Position numbers and translations under genes: made by a program
The notes under the pieces: generated by a model
Databases searched by the model: none
Told to the model about the DNA's origin: nothing
The model's input: the letters and a program-made list of their open reading frames with translations, nothing else
Part shown: positions 6,536-13,946 of the stretch, one piece after another
Layout: every line of letters begins with the position of its first letter
Position numbering within the stretch: position 1 is the stretch's first letter
NCBI GenBank assembly: GCA_030146905.1
Contig: JASLAV010000594.1
Location: forward strand, 1-13,946
Source: Lentzea sp.
GTDB taxonomy: Bacteria > Actinomycetota > Actinomycetes > Mycobacteriales > Pseudonocardiaceae
DNA: 13,946 nt
Reading direction: 5' to 3'

Positions 6536-8859
6536 GCGTGACCACGCGAGCCAGGTTGGTGTTGGACGACTCCGTGCGGGGTGTCCTCGACCGGATCAAC
6601 GACGCCGCGGCGGGCACACGCCTGCGCGTCGCCGTTGTGGCGCCTGGTGGTTACGGCAAGACAGCACTTCTTTCCGAGATCACCAACTCGGCCGTGCGGG
6701 TGGTCGACGACGCGCACCTGCTGGACGACGCCTCCCTGTCGGCGCTGTCGGGGGAGCCGCTGCTGGTGCTGGCCCACCGCCCCTGGCCGCGCCGTGCCGC
6801 ACTGGCCGAGCTGACCCGTGCCGCGCTGGTCGTTCCGCTGGCGCCGTTCACCCGTGAGCAGGTCCGCGAGCACCTGCGCGCGCCGAAACCGGTGACGGAC
6901 TTCGTCTTCGCGCAGACCGGTGGCGTGCCCGCGTACGTGGAGCGCCTCGGCGCCGTGTCCGAGGTGTCCCAGGAGGTCCTCGGCGCCTTCCGCGCCGAGC
7001 TCGACTGGCTGGACCCGGACCTGCAGAAGTTCCTGCTGGCGGCGGAGGCCGGTGCAGGTCAGCGCCTCGACCTGCTGTCGTCGTTGCTGGGCAAGGACTT
7101 CGACGAGGTCAGCGACATCATCGAGGCCGCCCGCGCGACCGGCATGCTGGCCGAGGACGGCACGCTGTTACCCCTCGCGCACCGGGCGGTGGGCGCGTTG
7201 ACGCGCGCCGAACGCAGGATCGCGGTGCGGCAGAAGCTGGCCCAGCTCCAGCTCGACCGCGGCGGTCCCGTGCTGGAACTGGTGCGCCCGCTGCTGGACA
7301 CAGGCATCGGCGGCCCCGTCTTCGCCGCCGCGGCCCGTGAGGCGTTGGCCTCCGACCCGGCACTGGCCGCCAAGCTGTTCAAGGCCTCCACCGGCGGCGG
7401 CGCGCCCTCCGCCGAAACCGCCGCGCAGTGGGCTACGGCGTCGGCGATGGCGGGTGACCTCGACGGGGCCCTGCGGCTCGCCGACCAGGTGATCAGCGCG
7501 GCCGACTCCTCGCACCGGCGCACCGCCGCCGAGGTCGCGGCAGTGGCGCTGGCCCACCGCGGTCAGCTGGCCCGCAGCACCGAGCTGTTCCGCTGGGCGG
7601 CCACCCCGTACGCGACCGCTTTCGCCGGGATCGGCCTGATCGGCACCGGGCACCGGTTCGAGGAGACGCCTCCGCAGCCCCCGACCATGCTCGGCGGCGC
7701 GGCCTCGCTGATGCTGCAGGGCGTCCGGCAGTCGATCTCCGGTACCGAGACCGCCGCGCTGTCCACTTTGGTCCGCGCGTCGTCGATGCTGGAACCGGCC
7801 GGCGGAGCGGTCCTGCTGCCGGACAGCCCCGCCGCGCTGGCCGCCCTCGTGGCCGTGCACTGCGGCGAACCGAACGTCGCCGAGTCGGTGCTGGACAGGG
7901 CCGTGGAGACGGGGACCGGCGGCGTGCTGATGTCGGTGCGGCACCGGTTGCTGCAGGCCTGGCTGCACATGCTGCGCGGGAACCTGTCAGTGGCACGCGA
8001 GACGCTGATGTCCGTTCGCGGGACGTTCGAACCACGTGACTGGATCTTCGCCGTGGCCCTGGAAGTCGGTGTGGCCAGGCGAAACTCCGACCTCGCGACG
8101 CTGCGCCGGACCTGGGAACAGGCCTGCGAGGCCGTTCTCCGCCACCCGGTCGACCTGTTCAGCCTGTTGCCGCTGGGGGAGTTCGCCGCTGCCGCCGCCC
8201 GGTTGAGGGACCAGGGCCGGTTGGCTCCTCACCTGGCTCAGGCCCGGGTTCTGTTGCAGTCCCTGGGGAATCCGCCGTTGTGGGCCACCCAGCTGCACTG
8301 GAGCCTGCTGCACGCGGCGATCATCGACGAGAACACCGCTGCGGCTGAGGAACATGCTGCTGCTTTGGCTGTGAACCGGGAACGCAATCGGTACTGCGCT
8401 GTTGTCTCCGCTGCCGCTGAATGTTGGCTGGATGTCGTTGCCGGGAAGGTTGATCCTGACCGGGTCGAGGAGACCGCTCGGGGGCTGCACGCCGTCGGGT
8501 TGTGGTGGGACGCTTCCCGGCTTGCCGGGCAGGCCGCCATTCGCACTTCTGATCGGCAGGCGATGGTTCGGTTGCTGGACTGCGCCCGGTTGTTGCAGGG
8601 GCGGCCTGTTTCCGCTCGTCGGTCTGTCGAGAGTGATGTTCCCGTTGTCGAGGACGCCGGGAAGCTGAGCGATCGGGAGCGGGAGGTGGCTCGGCTGGTC
8701 CTTGAGGGGATGACCTACAAGCAGGTGGGGGATCGGTTGTTCATCTCCGCCAAGACTGTTGAACACCACATGGCTCGGATGAGGCAGCGGTTGGGGTCTA
8801 CTTCTCGGTCGGATCTGCTGGCCCAGTTGCGGCACATCGTCGGGGTTGCTTCGGCTTGA
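6532..8859 (+). CDS. STAND-ATPase LuxR-family (MalT-like) transcription regulator
   Basis: 775 residues. Walker A is APGGYGKT (37-44) and Walker B VVDDAH (57-62), followed by PLLVLAHRPW, a sensor-like strand. Residues from about 230 to 690 are Ala/Leu-rich helices resembling TPR or MalT-type superhelical repeats. Residues 711-775 are a LuxR/GerE helix-turn-helix: KLSDREREVARLVLEGMTYK, then recognition region ISAKTVEHHMARMRQRLG. Such proteins are signal-driven ATPases that oligomerise and activate transcription. Mycobacterial iniBAC is activated by IniR, a large MalT-like ATPase regulator encoded beside iniB; by layout and position this gene is its likely counterpart, but I cannot show orthology. 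The TTG at 6532 overlaps the hsp70 stop and has GAGGA about 7 nt upstream; GTG 6538 is an alternative. The last 500 bp use many more T-ending codons than the rest of the gene. Confidence 0.85.
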   Translation: MSVTTRARLVLDDSVRGVLDRINDAAAGTRLRVAVVAPGGYGKTALLSEITNSAVRVVDDAHLLDDASLSALSGEPLLVLAHRPWPRRAALAELTRAALVVPLAPFTREQVREHLRAPKPVTDFVFAQTGGVPAYVERLGAVSEVSQEVLGAFRAELDWLDPDLQKFLLAAEAGAGQRLDLLSSLLGKDFDEVSDIIEAARATGMLAEDGTLLPLAHRAVGALTRAERRIAVRQKLAQLQLDRGGPVLELVRPLLDTGIGGPVFAAAAREALASDPALAAKLFKASTGGGAPSAETAAQWATASAMAGDLDGALRLADQVISAADSSHRRTAAEVAAVALAHRGQLARSTELFRWAATPYATAFAGIGLIGTGHRFEETPPQPPTMLGGAASLMLQGVRQSISGTETAALSTLVRASSMLEPAGGAVLLPDSPAALAALVAVHCGEPNVAESVLDRAVETGTGGVLMSVRHRLLQAWLHMLRGNLSVARETLMSVRGTFEPRDWIFAVALEVGVARRNSDLATLRRTWEQACEAVLRHPVDLFSLLPLGEFAAAAARLRDQGRLAPHLAQARVLLQSLGNPPLWATQLHWSLLHAAIIDENTAAAEEHAAALAVNRERNRYCAVVSAAAECWLDVVAGKVDPDRVEETARGLHAVGLWWDASRLAGQAAIRTSDRQAMVRLLDCARLLQGRPVSARRSVESDVPVVEDAGKLSDREREVARLVLEGMTYKQVGDRLFISAKTVEHHMARMRQRLGSTSRSDLLAQLRHIVGVASA

Positions 8860-8868
8860 GTTGGGCGT

Positions 8869-8897
8869 TTGCCGGGGGCGCCCCAGACCCCCGGCAA
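8869..8897 (+). terminator. Hairpin terminator of the hsp70-luxR operon
   Basis: TTGCCGGGGG (8869-8878) pairs perfectly with CCCCCGGCAA (8888-8897) around a 9-nt loop, starting 9 nt after the stop codon. There is no U tract, which is common for actinobacterial terminators. Confidence 0.75.
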
Positions 8898-9076
8898 TCT
8901 GATCCGGGGGTCCCGTCTCAAGCGCGGAGCTTCGCTCCGGAAGACGTACTACTGCTCGCCTTCGCTATGACGAAAGTCTTGTCATCACCCGAAAGAAGGG
9001 TGGTGCGTTGCACCTTTTCCACGAGAAATTGCTCCGATCGAGCGAGTAAAGTTTGTGACCCTCAGGGATTGTCGTA

Positions 9077-9089
9077 CCCCCGATGGGGG
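9077..9089. promoter_or_regulatory. CCCCCGATGGGGG palindrome upstream of the GGDEF-EAL gene
   Basis: A 5-bp perfect inverted repeat around GAT, about 85 bp before the TTG start of the downstream gene. Its 11-bp core CCCCGATGGGG also occurs at 5209-5219 in the iniB/hsp70 control region. It could be an operator shared by both units, or a coincidence in GC-rich DNA. Confidence 0.35.
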
Positions 9090-9162
9090 GAACGGCCCCG
9101 CGCATTGGGACGGTGTGGTTTGCTGGCGGTAGGCTTCCGCACCGTTGCTCGCCGAGCAGGTC

Positions 9163-9169
9163 AGGTGGA
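9163..9169 (+). promoter_or_regulatory. Ribosome binding site selecting TTG 9175
   Basis: AGGTGGA lies 5 nt before the TTG at 9175-9177. The more upstream TTG at 9145 has no comparable site, so the start is placed at 9175. Confidence 0.6.
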
Positions 9170-9174
9170 TCGAT

Positions 9175-11220
9175 TTGCCGAGCCAGGACGACGCGAGACC
9201 GTCACGTCCCAAGGGACGCGACGAGCTGGCGCGCGACTGGGCTGCCAAGATCAGTCGGACTGCCTACATTCCCCTGTCTGCCGCGAAACTCACTGAAGAG
9301 TTGCACGAGCTGTTGAACGTCGTGGCCGAGGCGCTTGCCGAGGATCCCGCTGTCGCTGCTCAGGCCGGGTCGCGGCTGGTGGAGATCCACTGCGTCGGTG
9401 CGGAGAGTTTGAGCCGGTCCGTTGAGGTGCTGGCTGAGTTCCTCGTGCAGGAAGGTGCTGACGCGCGCACGGCCGCGATGGTGATCGGTTCCGTGTCGGC
9501 GGCTTACACCGCTGCCATCCAGGCGTTCGTCTTGGAGCAGCAGGAGAGTGTCAGCCAGGCGTTGTTGCGGGCCAACCGTGCTGTGCAGCTGGATTTGCAG
9601 GCCAGCGAGGAGCGGTTCCAGGACATCTTCACGCATTCGTCGACCGGTATCGCGATGGTGGGTCTCGACGGGGCGCTCGAGCGAGCCAACGAGGCGTTGT
9701 GCACGATTCTTCGTCGGGAAGACGTCGACGGCATGACGCTCACGGATTTGATCGCGCCGGCTGATTTACCGCTGATCAACGATGCCCTGGCCAGTCTGAG
9801 GTACGGCCGGATGCGGCGGGTGGAGGAACGGCCGCGGTTGATCGATCGCGATGGTGAGCACTTCAGGGTTCTGCTCGCTGCGACCATGCAGAAGGACATC
9901 GAGGACAACCCGCGGCACTACGTGTTGATGATCGACGACGACAGTCAGCTCACGTTGCTCGGCGGGCGGTTGCAGTACCAGTCGTTGCACGACGCTTTGA
10001 CCGGTTTGCCGAACCGGCAGTACCTCACCACTCGGCTGGAGTCGTTGCTGCACAGCGACATCGAGCACGGCGTCACGTTGTACCACCTGGACCTGGACGC
10101 GTTCGCGGTGATCACGGACGGGCTCGGGCGCGAGATCGGTGACAAGGTGCTCCGGCTCGTCGCCGAGCGGTTGAGTGCCGTGTTCTCCAACGAGAAGGCC
10201 ATGGTCGCCCGGTTGGAGGGTGATGAGTTCGCCGTGCTGGTCGAGAACGGGCCCGAGACGCCTGACGTGGACACGACCATCCGGATGATCGAGCACGAGC
10301 TCGCCGAGCCCGTCTACTTCGGTGAGCACGGGGTGGCCGTGTCGGCGACGATCGGGGTGTTGCCGCGGCTGCACTGCGGTGACCGGCCCGCCGAGGTGTT
10401 GCGGGCTTCCGACATGACGTTGCGGCGGGCCAAGCGCATCGGGCGCCGGCAGTGGGGGCTGCACGACTCCACGCAGGACAAGCGGGAGCAGGAGGAGTTC
10501 GCGCTCGCCGCTGTCATGCCCGGCGCGTGGGAGAGCGGCGAGATCCAGGTCGTGTTCAACCCCGTCATGAGGCTCGACGGGTCGGGGCGGGTGTGCGTCG
10601 AGGCCGAGCTCAACTGGCGGCAGCGGGACACCGGGCTGATCGGGCACGAGAAGTGCGTGGCGATGGCCGAGCACACCGGGTTGATGTTGCCGCTCGGCGA
10701 GTGGATGTTGCGCAGGGCCGCGGAAGCCGCGCGCGGGCACGACGAGATGCTCGCCGTGTGCCTGACCGAGAGCCTCGCGAACAGTCCGGACCTCATCCGC
10801 GACGTCCGGCGCGTGCTCGCGGACACCGGGCTGCACGCTTCGGGGTTGTTGCTGGGCTTTCCCGTGCACGTGCTCGCTTCCGAGGACAGCGAGGCCGCCG
10901 ACAACCTGGAAGTGCTGTCCGAGATGGGCATCCACATCGGCGCCCGCGACTTCTCCGGCTCGACCGCCGAGATCGAGCTGGTCCGCACGCTCGGTGTGAA
11001 GGCCGTGCGGGTGAAGGGGCGTGCCCACAAGCCGGACCAGCTGGTGTCGCACGTGCTCAGCGACCTCGTCGGCTTCGTGCACGAGGCCGGTGGCATCGTG
11101 GTCGTCGACGCGGTCGAGGACGCTGAGCAACGTGACTGGTGGACCGAGCTCGGCGCCGACGCAGGGGTCGGGCCGGTGTTCTGCGTGGAGCCGACTACGG
11201 AGTGGCCCGTCGTGGGTTGA
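9175..11220 (+). CDS. PAS-GGDEF-EAL cyclic-di-GMP signalling protein with degenerate active sites
   Basis: 681 residues from TTG 9175 (691 if TTG 9145 is used). Order: an N-terminal helical domain (about 20-140) starting GRDELARDWAAKISRTAYIP, which resembles the N-terminus of Streptomyces GGDEF-EAL proteins; a PAS domain (about 145-260, SEERFQDIFTHSSTGIAMV); a GGDEF domain (268-432) with HDALTGLPNR and signature EGDEF at 348-352; and an EAL domain (440-675). No membrane helix is seen, so it is probably cytoplasmic. The GGDEF part keeps metal-binding Asp residues (LDLDAF) but has AVITD where FKxIND is usual and lacks the RxxD inhibitory site. The EAL part reads EAEL for EALL, RDFS for DDFG, and VRVK where KxD is expected, so phosphodiesterase activity is doubtful. 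Diguanylate cyclase activity is possible but uncertain; a c-di-GMP-binding role is equally plausible. Its 3' end overlaps the convergent DUF2165-type gene by 26 bp. Confidence 0.87.
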   Translation: MPSQDDARPSRPKGRDELARDWAAKISRTAYIPLSAAKLTEELHELLNVVAEALAEDPAVAAQAGSRLVEIHCVGAESLSRSVEVLAEFLVQEGADARTAAMVIGSVSAAYTAAIQAFVLEQQESVSQALLRANRAVQLDLQASEERFQDIFTHSSTGIAMVGLDGALERANEALCTILRREDVDGMTLTDLIAPADLPLINDALASLRYGRMRRVEERPRLIDRDGEHFRVLLAATMQKDIEDNPRHYVLMIDDDSQLTLLGGRLQYQSLHDALTGLPNRQYLTTRLESLLHSDIEHGVTLYHLDLDAFAVITDGLGREIGDKVLRLVAERLSAVFSNEKAMVARLEGDEFAVLVENGPETPDVDTTIRMIEHELAEPVYFGEHGVAVSATIGVLPRLHCGDRPAEVLRASDMTLRRAKRIGRRQWGLHDSTQDKREQEEFALAAVMPGAWESGEIQVVFNPVMRLDGSGRVCVEAELNWRQRDTGLIGHEKCVAMAEHTGLMLPLGEWMLRRAAEAARGHDEMLAVCLTESLANSPDLIRDVRRVLADTGLHASGLLLGFPVHVLASEDSEAADNLEVLSEMGIHIGARDFSGSTAEIELVRTLGVKAVRVKGRAHKPDQLVSHVLSDLVGFVHEAGGIVVVDAVEDAEQRDWWTELGADAGVGPVFCVEPTTEWPVVG

Positions 11221-11692
11221 GGTGCACGAGGACCAGCGCGAAGCCCGCGATGGTCACCATGCGCAGGGCGGCGGTGATGCCGTTCCAGTCCTTCGACTGC
11301 CACATCGCGAACCACTCGCCGCCGATGGTGATGAAGCCGCCGAGGAACAGCGCCACCACCATCAGCAGACCGGCGGACGCGAACTTGCGCGCGCTGTCCT
11401 CCCTGTCGCGCAGGTAGGCGACGGTGCCGGCGGTCAGCAGGACCGCGGCGATCGCCTCCCACAGGATGATCACGAGGTAGACGACCGTGACGATCGCGGG
11501 ACTGGTGATCGCCCGCCACTTCAGCCCCTCGCCGAACGTGGTGTCCATGGCGAGGACGTGCTTCACGAACTCCTCGTTCGTGCTGTAGTCCGTGATGTTG
11601 CCGAGCACCACCAGAAGCATGTTGAGAGCGATGAACCCCACGGTCACCGCGACGACCGCGCGCAAGCTGCCGACCCGAGCAAGAAGACGCAT
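11195..11692 (-). CDS. DUF2165-type small integral membrane protein
   Basis: 165 residues with four predicted membrane helices at about 11-31, 64-88, 107-124 and 142-158. The segment GGEWFAMWQSKDWNGITAAL between helices 3 and 4 and the acidic LWEAIAAVLL in helix 2 fit the DUF2165 family of predicted membrane proteins, whose function is unknown. The ATG at 11692 is chosen as the first Met before helix 1; its ribosome binding site is weak (TTAGGG). A longer frame upstream runs into the WD40 gene and has no better start. It lies 58 bp after the WD40 gene on the same strand, so the two may share a transcript. Its last 26 bp are antisense to the end of the GGDEF-EAL gene, and no terminator separates the two convergent units. 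Confidence 0.75.
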   Translation of the reverse strand: MRLLARVGSLRAVVAVTVGFIALNMLLVVLGNITDYSTNEEFVKHVLAMDTTFGEGLKWRAITSPAIVTVVYLVIILWEAIAAVLLTAGTVAYLRDREDSARKFASAGLLMVVALFLGGFITIGGEWFAMWQSKDWNGITAALRMVTIAGFALVLVHLNPRRATP

Positions 11693-11750
11693 GGCGCGGA
11701 CCCTAACCGATGGGATGCCGCCGGTGAGACGCGTTTGCACGGTCTTCTCG

Positions 11751-13946
11751 TCAACCGCAGGGGTCCTGGAACTCCAGCTGTGGCAGGCGTTCCGCCCACA
11801 GCGCCGGGGTGAGCGCGCCGCGGGTGGTCGTGCAGATCCGCTCGATCTCGTGCTCGACGTCGAGGTCCCACAGCCGCACGACGCCGTCGGTGTTGCCGGT
11901 GGCGAGCAGTCGGCCCCGTGGTGAGAACTGGACCAGCGGTTCCGCCGCCCAGTCGCCGGTGATCTGCTGGCCGAGGTAGAACGGGTCGGCGGGGTTCGTG
12001 ATGTCCCACAACCGGAACGTCCTGTCGACACTGCTGCTCGCGAGCAGCCGGCCGTCCGCGCTGATCGACACGCCGCCGACCGTGCCGGTGTGGCCGTGCA
12101 GCTCGCTGATCTGCACCGGGTGCTCGCGGTCGCGCACGTCGAACAGCCGGACCACCTTGTTCTGCCCCGACATGACGAGGGTCTTGCCGTCCGCGGTGAA
12201 GAACGCCCGCAGGACGATTTCGGAGTCCTGGATGGGCGCGCCCAGCTGACGTGGCCGCGCCGGGTCGCTCACGTCCCACAGCCGCACCGTCCTGTCGCTG
12301 CTCGCGGTGACGAGGGTGCGGCCGTCCTCGCTGAACGCGGCGTCGTTGACGTAGCCGTCGTGGCCGGTCAGGGGTTCGCCCAGCGGTACGGGCCTGCCCG
12401 GGTCGCGCACGTCCCAGAGCCGCACCGACTCGTCGGTGTGGTTGGTCAGCAGCACGTCGCCGTCCGGGCGGAACGCCACGCGCGCCGAGAACCGGTTCTC
12501 CAGGACGAGCGGCTCGCCGAGTTGCTTCGCGCGCAGGGGATCGGCGACGTCCCACAGCCGCACCGTTCTGTCGCCCGCCGCGGTCGCGAGCACCTTGCCG
12601 TCCTGGCGGAACACCGGTGGGCTGATGGTGCGTTCGTGCCCGGTCAGCGGAGGGCCGATCTGCTTGGGGTGGTGCGAGTCGGTGACGTCCCACAGCCGCA
12701 CGGTCTTGTCGCCGGAACCGGTCGCGACGACCTCGCCGTCCGGGCGGAACACCGGCGTCGGCACGTGGGAGGTGTGGCCGAGCAGCATCGCCTGCGGCAA
12801 CGACCACAGCTGCACGGCGTTCTCCTGGGACCCGGTCGCGAGCGCGCCGCCGTCCGGGCTGAAGCCGATCGCGAACAGGCCGGAGCCCGGCGCGGACAGC
12901 GGTCGGCCGAGCGGGCTCGGCGCGGCGGGGTCGCTCAGGTTCCACAGCCGGGCGGTGGCGTCGGAGGAGCCGGAGGCGAGCACGTGGCTGTCCGGGCTGA
13001 ACTTCACCGACCACACGGACGCGGTGTGGCCCGCCAGCGGTTGCCCTACGGGTTCCTGCGTCGCCGGGTTCCACAGCCGCACGGTCTTGTCGTCGGCGCC
13101 GCTCGCGAGCAGCTTGCCGTCACCGCTGAACGCCACCGTGTGGATGCCGAGGGTGTGCCCGGTCATCGGTTTGCCGGTCCTGGTCCTCGTGGCGACGTCC
13201 CAGAGCAGGACGGTCTGGTCGTCGCCGGTGGTGGCGAGCGTCCTGCCGTCCGGGCTGAACGCGAGCGAGCGGACCGCGGCGGTGTGCGCGCGCAGCGGAT
13301 CGCCGACCGGCTTGGCGTTCGCCGGGTCGCGGACGTCCCACAGGCGCGCGGACCTGTCCTCGTTCGCCGCCGCGAGCAGCGTGCCGTCCGGGCTGAACTC
13401 CAGCAGGTAGGAGGGGCCGTTGCCGGTCTCGATCGTCTTGATGTTCCTGGGAGAGTCCGGGTTCGTCACGTCCCAGAGCCGGATCGTCGCGTCCTGGCCG
13501 GTGGTCGCGAGCACCTCGCCGTCCGGCGAGAACACCGCGGAGCTCAGCCAGTTCCGGTGCCCGGAGATCACCGCGACCTCCTTGGGACGACTGCGGTCCC
13601 GGACGTCCCACAGGCGCGCGGTGCGGTCGTAACTGGCGGTGGCGAGCAGCGAGCCGTCCGGGCTGAACGTCGTCAGGTAGACCGCGCCGGTGTGCCCGAC
13701 CAGCGGCACGGCCAGCGGGACCTGCTGGATGGCGAGCAGCTTCGCGACCACGCCCTGGTCGGCCGGGCGCATGCGGTGCGCGACCATCAGGAACTGCGCC
13801 GACAGCGACGGATCACTCGCGGTCAGCCGGTCGGCCTCGGCGACGACCTGGCGGAACTGGGCGTCGTTGCGCTGGTTCACCGCTATCACGGCCGCGCCCG
13901 CCGCGATCAGTGCGAACACCGCCACCAGCGCGACCGCCGACCTGCG
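11751..13946 (-). CDS. WD40 repeat protein with N-terminal transmembrane helix (5' end outside window)
   Basis: 731 residues are visible and the frame is open at the right edge, so the true start lies outside. Visible residues 4-23 (AVALVAVFALIAAGAAVIAV) form a transmembrane helix, then NQRNDAQFRQVVAEADRLTA and a short helical linker with SLSAQFLMVAHRM. From about residue 80 to the end there are 14 WD40 repeats of roughly 45 residues. Each has an FSPDG-like start and an RLWDV-type end (variants RLFDV, QLWSL, RLWNP), enough for two seven-bladed propellers. In actinomycetes this TM-linker-WD40 arrangement commonly follows a STAND-type NTPase, protease or kinase domain; which one is here cannot be seen. 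The propellers would form a binding platform for other proteins. Many third-codon positions are G or C, and the repeats give DNA-level periodicity. Confidence 0.9.
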   Translation of the reverse strand, partial: RRSAVALVAVFALIAAGAAVIAVNQRNDAQFRQVVAEADRLTASDPSLSAQFLMVAHRMRPADQGVVAKLLAIQQVPLAVPLVGHTGAVYLTTFSPDGSLLATASYDRTARLWDVRDRSRPKEVAVISGHRNWLSSAVFSPDGEVLATTGQDATIRLWDVTNPDSPRNIKTIETGNGPSYLLEFSPDGTLLAAANEDRSARLWDVRDPANAKPVGDPLRAHTAAVRSLAFSPDGRTLATTGDDQTVLLWDVATRTRTGKPMTGHTLGIHTVAFSGDGKLLASGADDKTVRLWNPATQEPVGQPLAGHTASVWSVKFSPDSHVLASGSSDATARLWNLSDPAAPSPLGRPLSAPGSGLFAIGFSPDGGALATGSQENAVQLWSLPQAMLLGHTSHVPTPVFRPDGEVVATGSGDKTVRLWDVTDSHHPKQIGPPLTGHERTISPPVFRQDGKVLATAAGDRTVRLWDVADPLRAKQLGEPLVLENRFSARVAFRPDGDVLLTNHTDESVRLWDVRDPGRPVPLGEPLTGHDGYVNDAAFSEDGRTLVTASSDRTVRLWDVSDPARPRQLGAPIQDSEIVLRAFFTADGKTLVMSGQNKVVRLFDVRDREHPVQISELHGHTGTVGGVSISADGRLLASSSVDRTFRLWDITNPADPFYLGQQITGDWAAEPLVQFSPRGRLLATGNTDGVVRLWDLDVEHEIERICTTTRGALTPALWAERLPQLEFQDPCG

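Larger units (their letters stand above)
8860..9174. other. Intergenic region between luxR-type and GGDEF-EAL genes
   Basis: No convincing gene is seen here. It holds a terminator hairpin (8869-8897), a 6-bp stem with a 3-nt loop (CGGAGC/GCTCCG, 8925-8939), an 8-bp stem with one G-T pair (8983-8990 with 8998-9005), and a CCCCCGATGGGGG element (9077-9089). It must contain the promoter of the downstream gene. TAAAGT at 9047-9052 could be a -10, but no -35 at normal spacing is visible. Local GC is lower around 8950-9060 than in the flanks. Confidence 0.6.

Noticed and set aside
8980..9100. c-di-GMP or c-di-AMP riboswitch upstream of the GGDEF-EAL gene
   Set aside because: Small stems exist, but I could not find the conserved core sequences of either riboswitch class.
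8856..9296. A 146-codon plus-strand frame across the intergenic region
   Set aside because: It starts inside the regulator's last codons, crosses the terminator hairpin and runs out of frame into the GGDEF-EAL gene; the protein shows no domain features.
11195..12031. 278-codon minus-strand frame as a longer form of the membrane protein
   Set aside because: The extra N-terminal part overlaps the WD40 gene in another frame and is Arg/Ser-rich shadow sequence; the ATG at 11692 begins right before the first helix.
11850..13650. Regularly spaced GTCCCACAGCCGCAC-like repeats resembling a CRISPR array
   Set aside because: They are the codons for the RLWDV ends of WD40 repeats in an intact reading frame; spacing near 135-150 bp and sequence divergence fit protein repeats.

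Overview
The window is high-GC actinobacterial DNA. Its G/C-ending codons, GTG and TTG starts, 4-bp gene overlaps and mixture of families point to a filamentous actinomycete, most likely Pseudonocardiaceae (a Lentzea, Saccharothrix, Actinosynnema or Amycolatopsis type). The taxon is an inference, because no rRNA or marker gene is present.

The core of the window (788-8859) is an iniBAC-like locus, the cell-envelope-stress system known from Mycobacterium (isoniazid-inducible genes). On the minus strand lie an IniB-type protein (4192-5103), then, after a 195-bp gap containing a perfect 17-bp hairpin, the dynamin-like GTPases iniA (2179-3996) and iniC (788-2182), which overlap by 4 bp. Divergently, from the other side of a palindrome-rich 217-bp control region (5104-5320), runs a two-gene plus-strand operon. 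It encodes an Hsp70 nucleotide-binding-domain protein with a degraded phosphate-2 motif (5321-6535) and a 775-residue ATPase regulator of the MalT/LuxR type (6532-8859), and it is closed by a hairpin at 8869-8897. In mycobacteria iniBAC is controlled by the large MalT-like ATPase regulator IniR. The regulator here has the same general layout and position, so I infer that it, together with the pseudo-Hsp70, senses envelope stress and switches on iniB and iniAC.

Downstream of iniC, a short perfect inverted repeat flanked by CTAG (717-781) looks like a tiny MITE-type insertion. It abuts a partial gene that runs off the left edge (1-710) and encodes a GNAT acetyltransferase fused in frame to a PhzF-type isomerase.

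To the right, after a 315-bp intergenic stretch, a PAS-GGDEF-EAL protein (9175-11220) has several eroded catalytic motifs and may be a c-di-GMP sensor more than an enzyme. It converges, with a 26-bp overlap, on a small four-helix membrane protein of the DUF2165 type (11195-11692, minus). That gene follows a 14-repeat WD40 protein (11751 to beyond the right edge, minus), whose visible N-terminus is a transmembrane helix and whose upstream domain lies outside the window.
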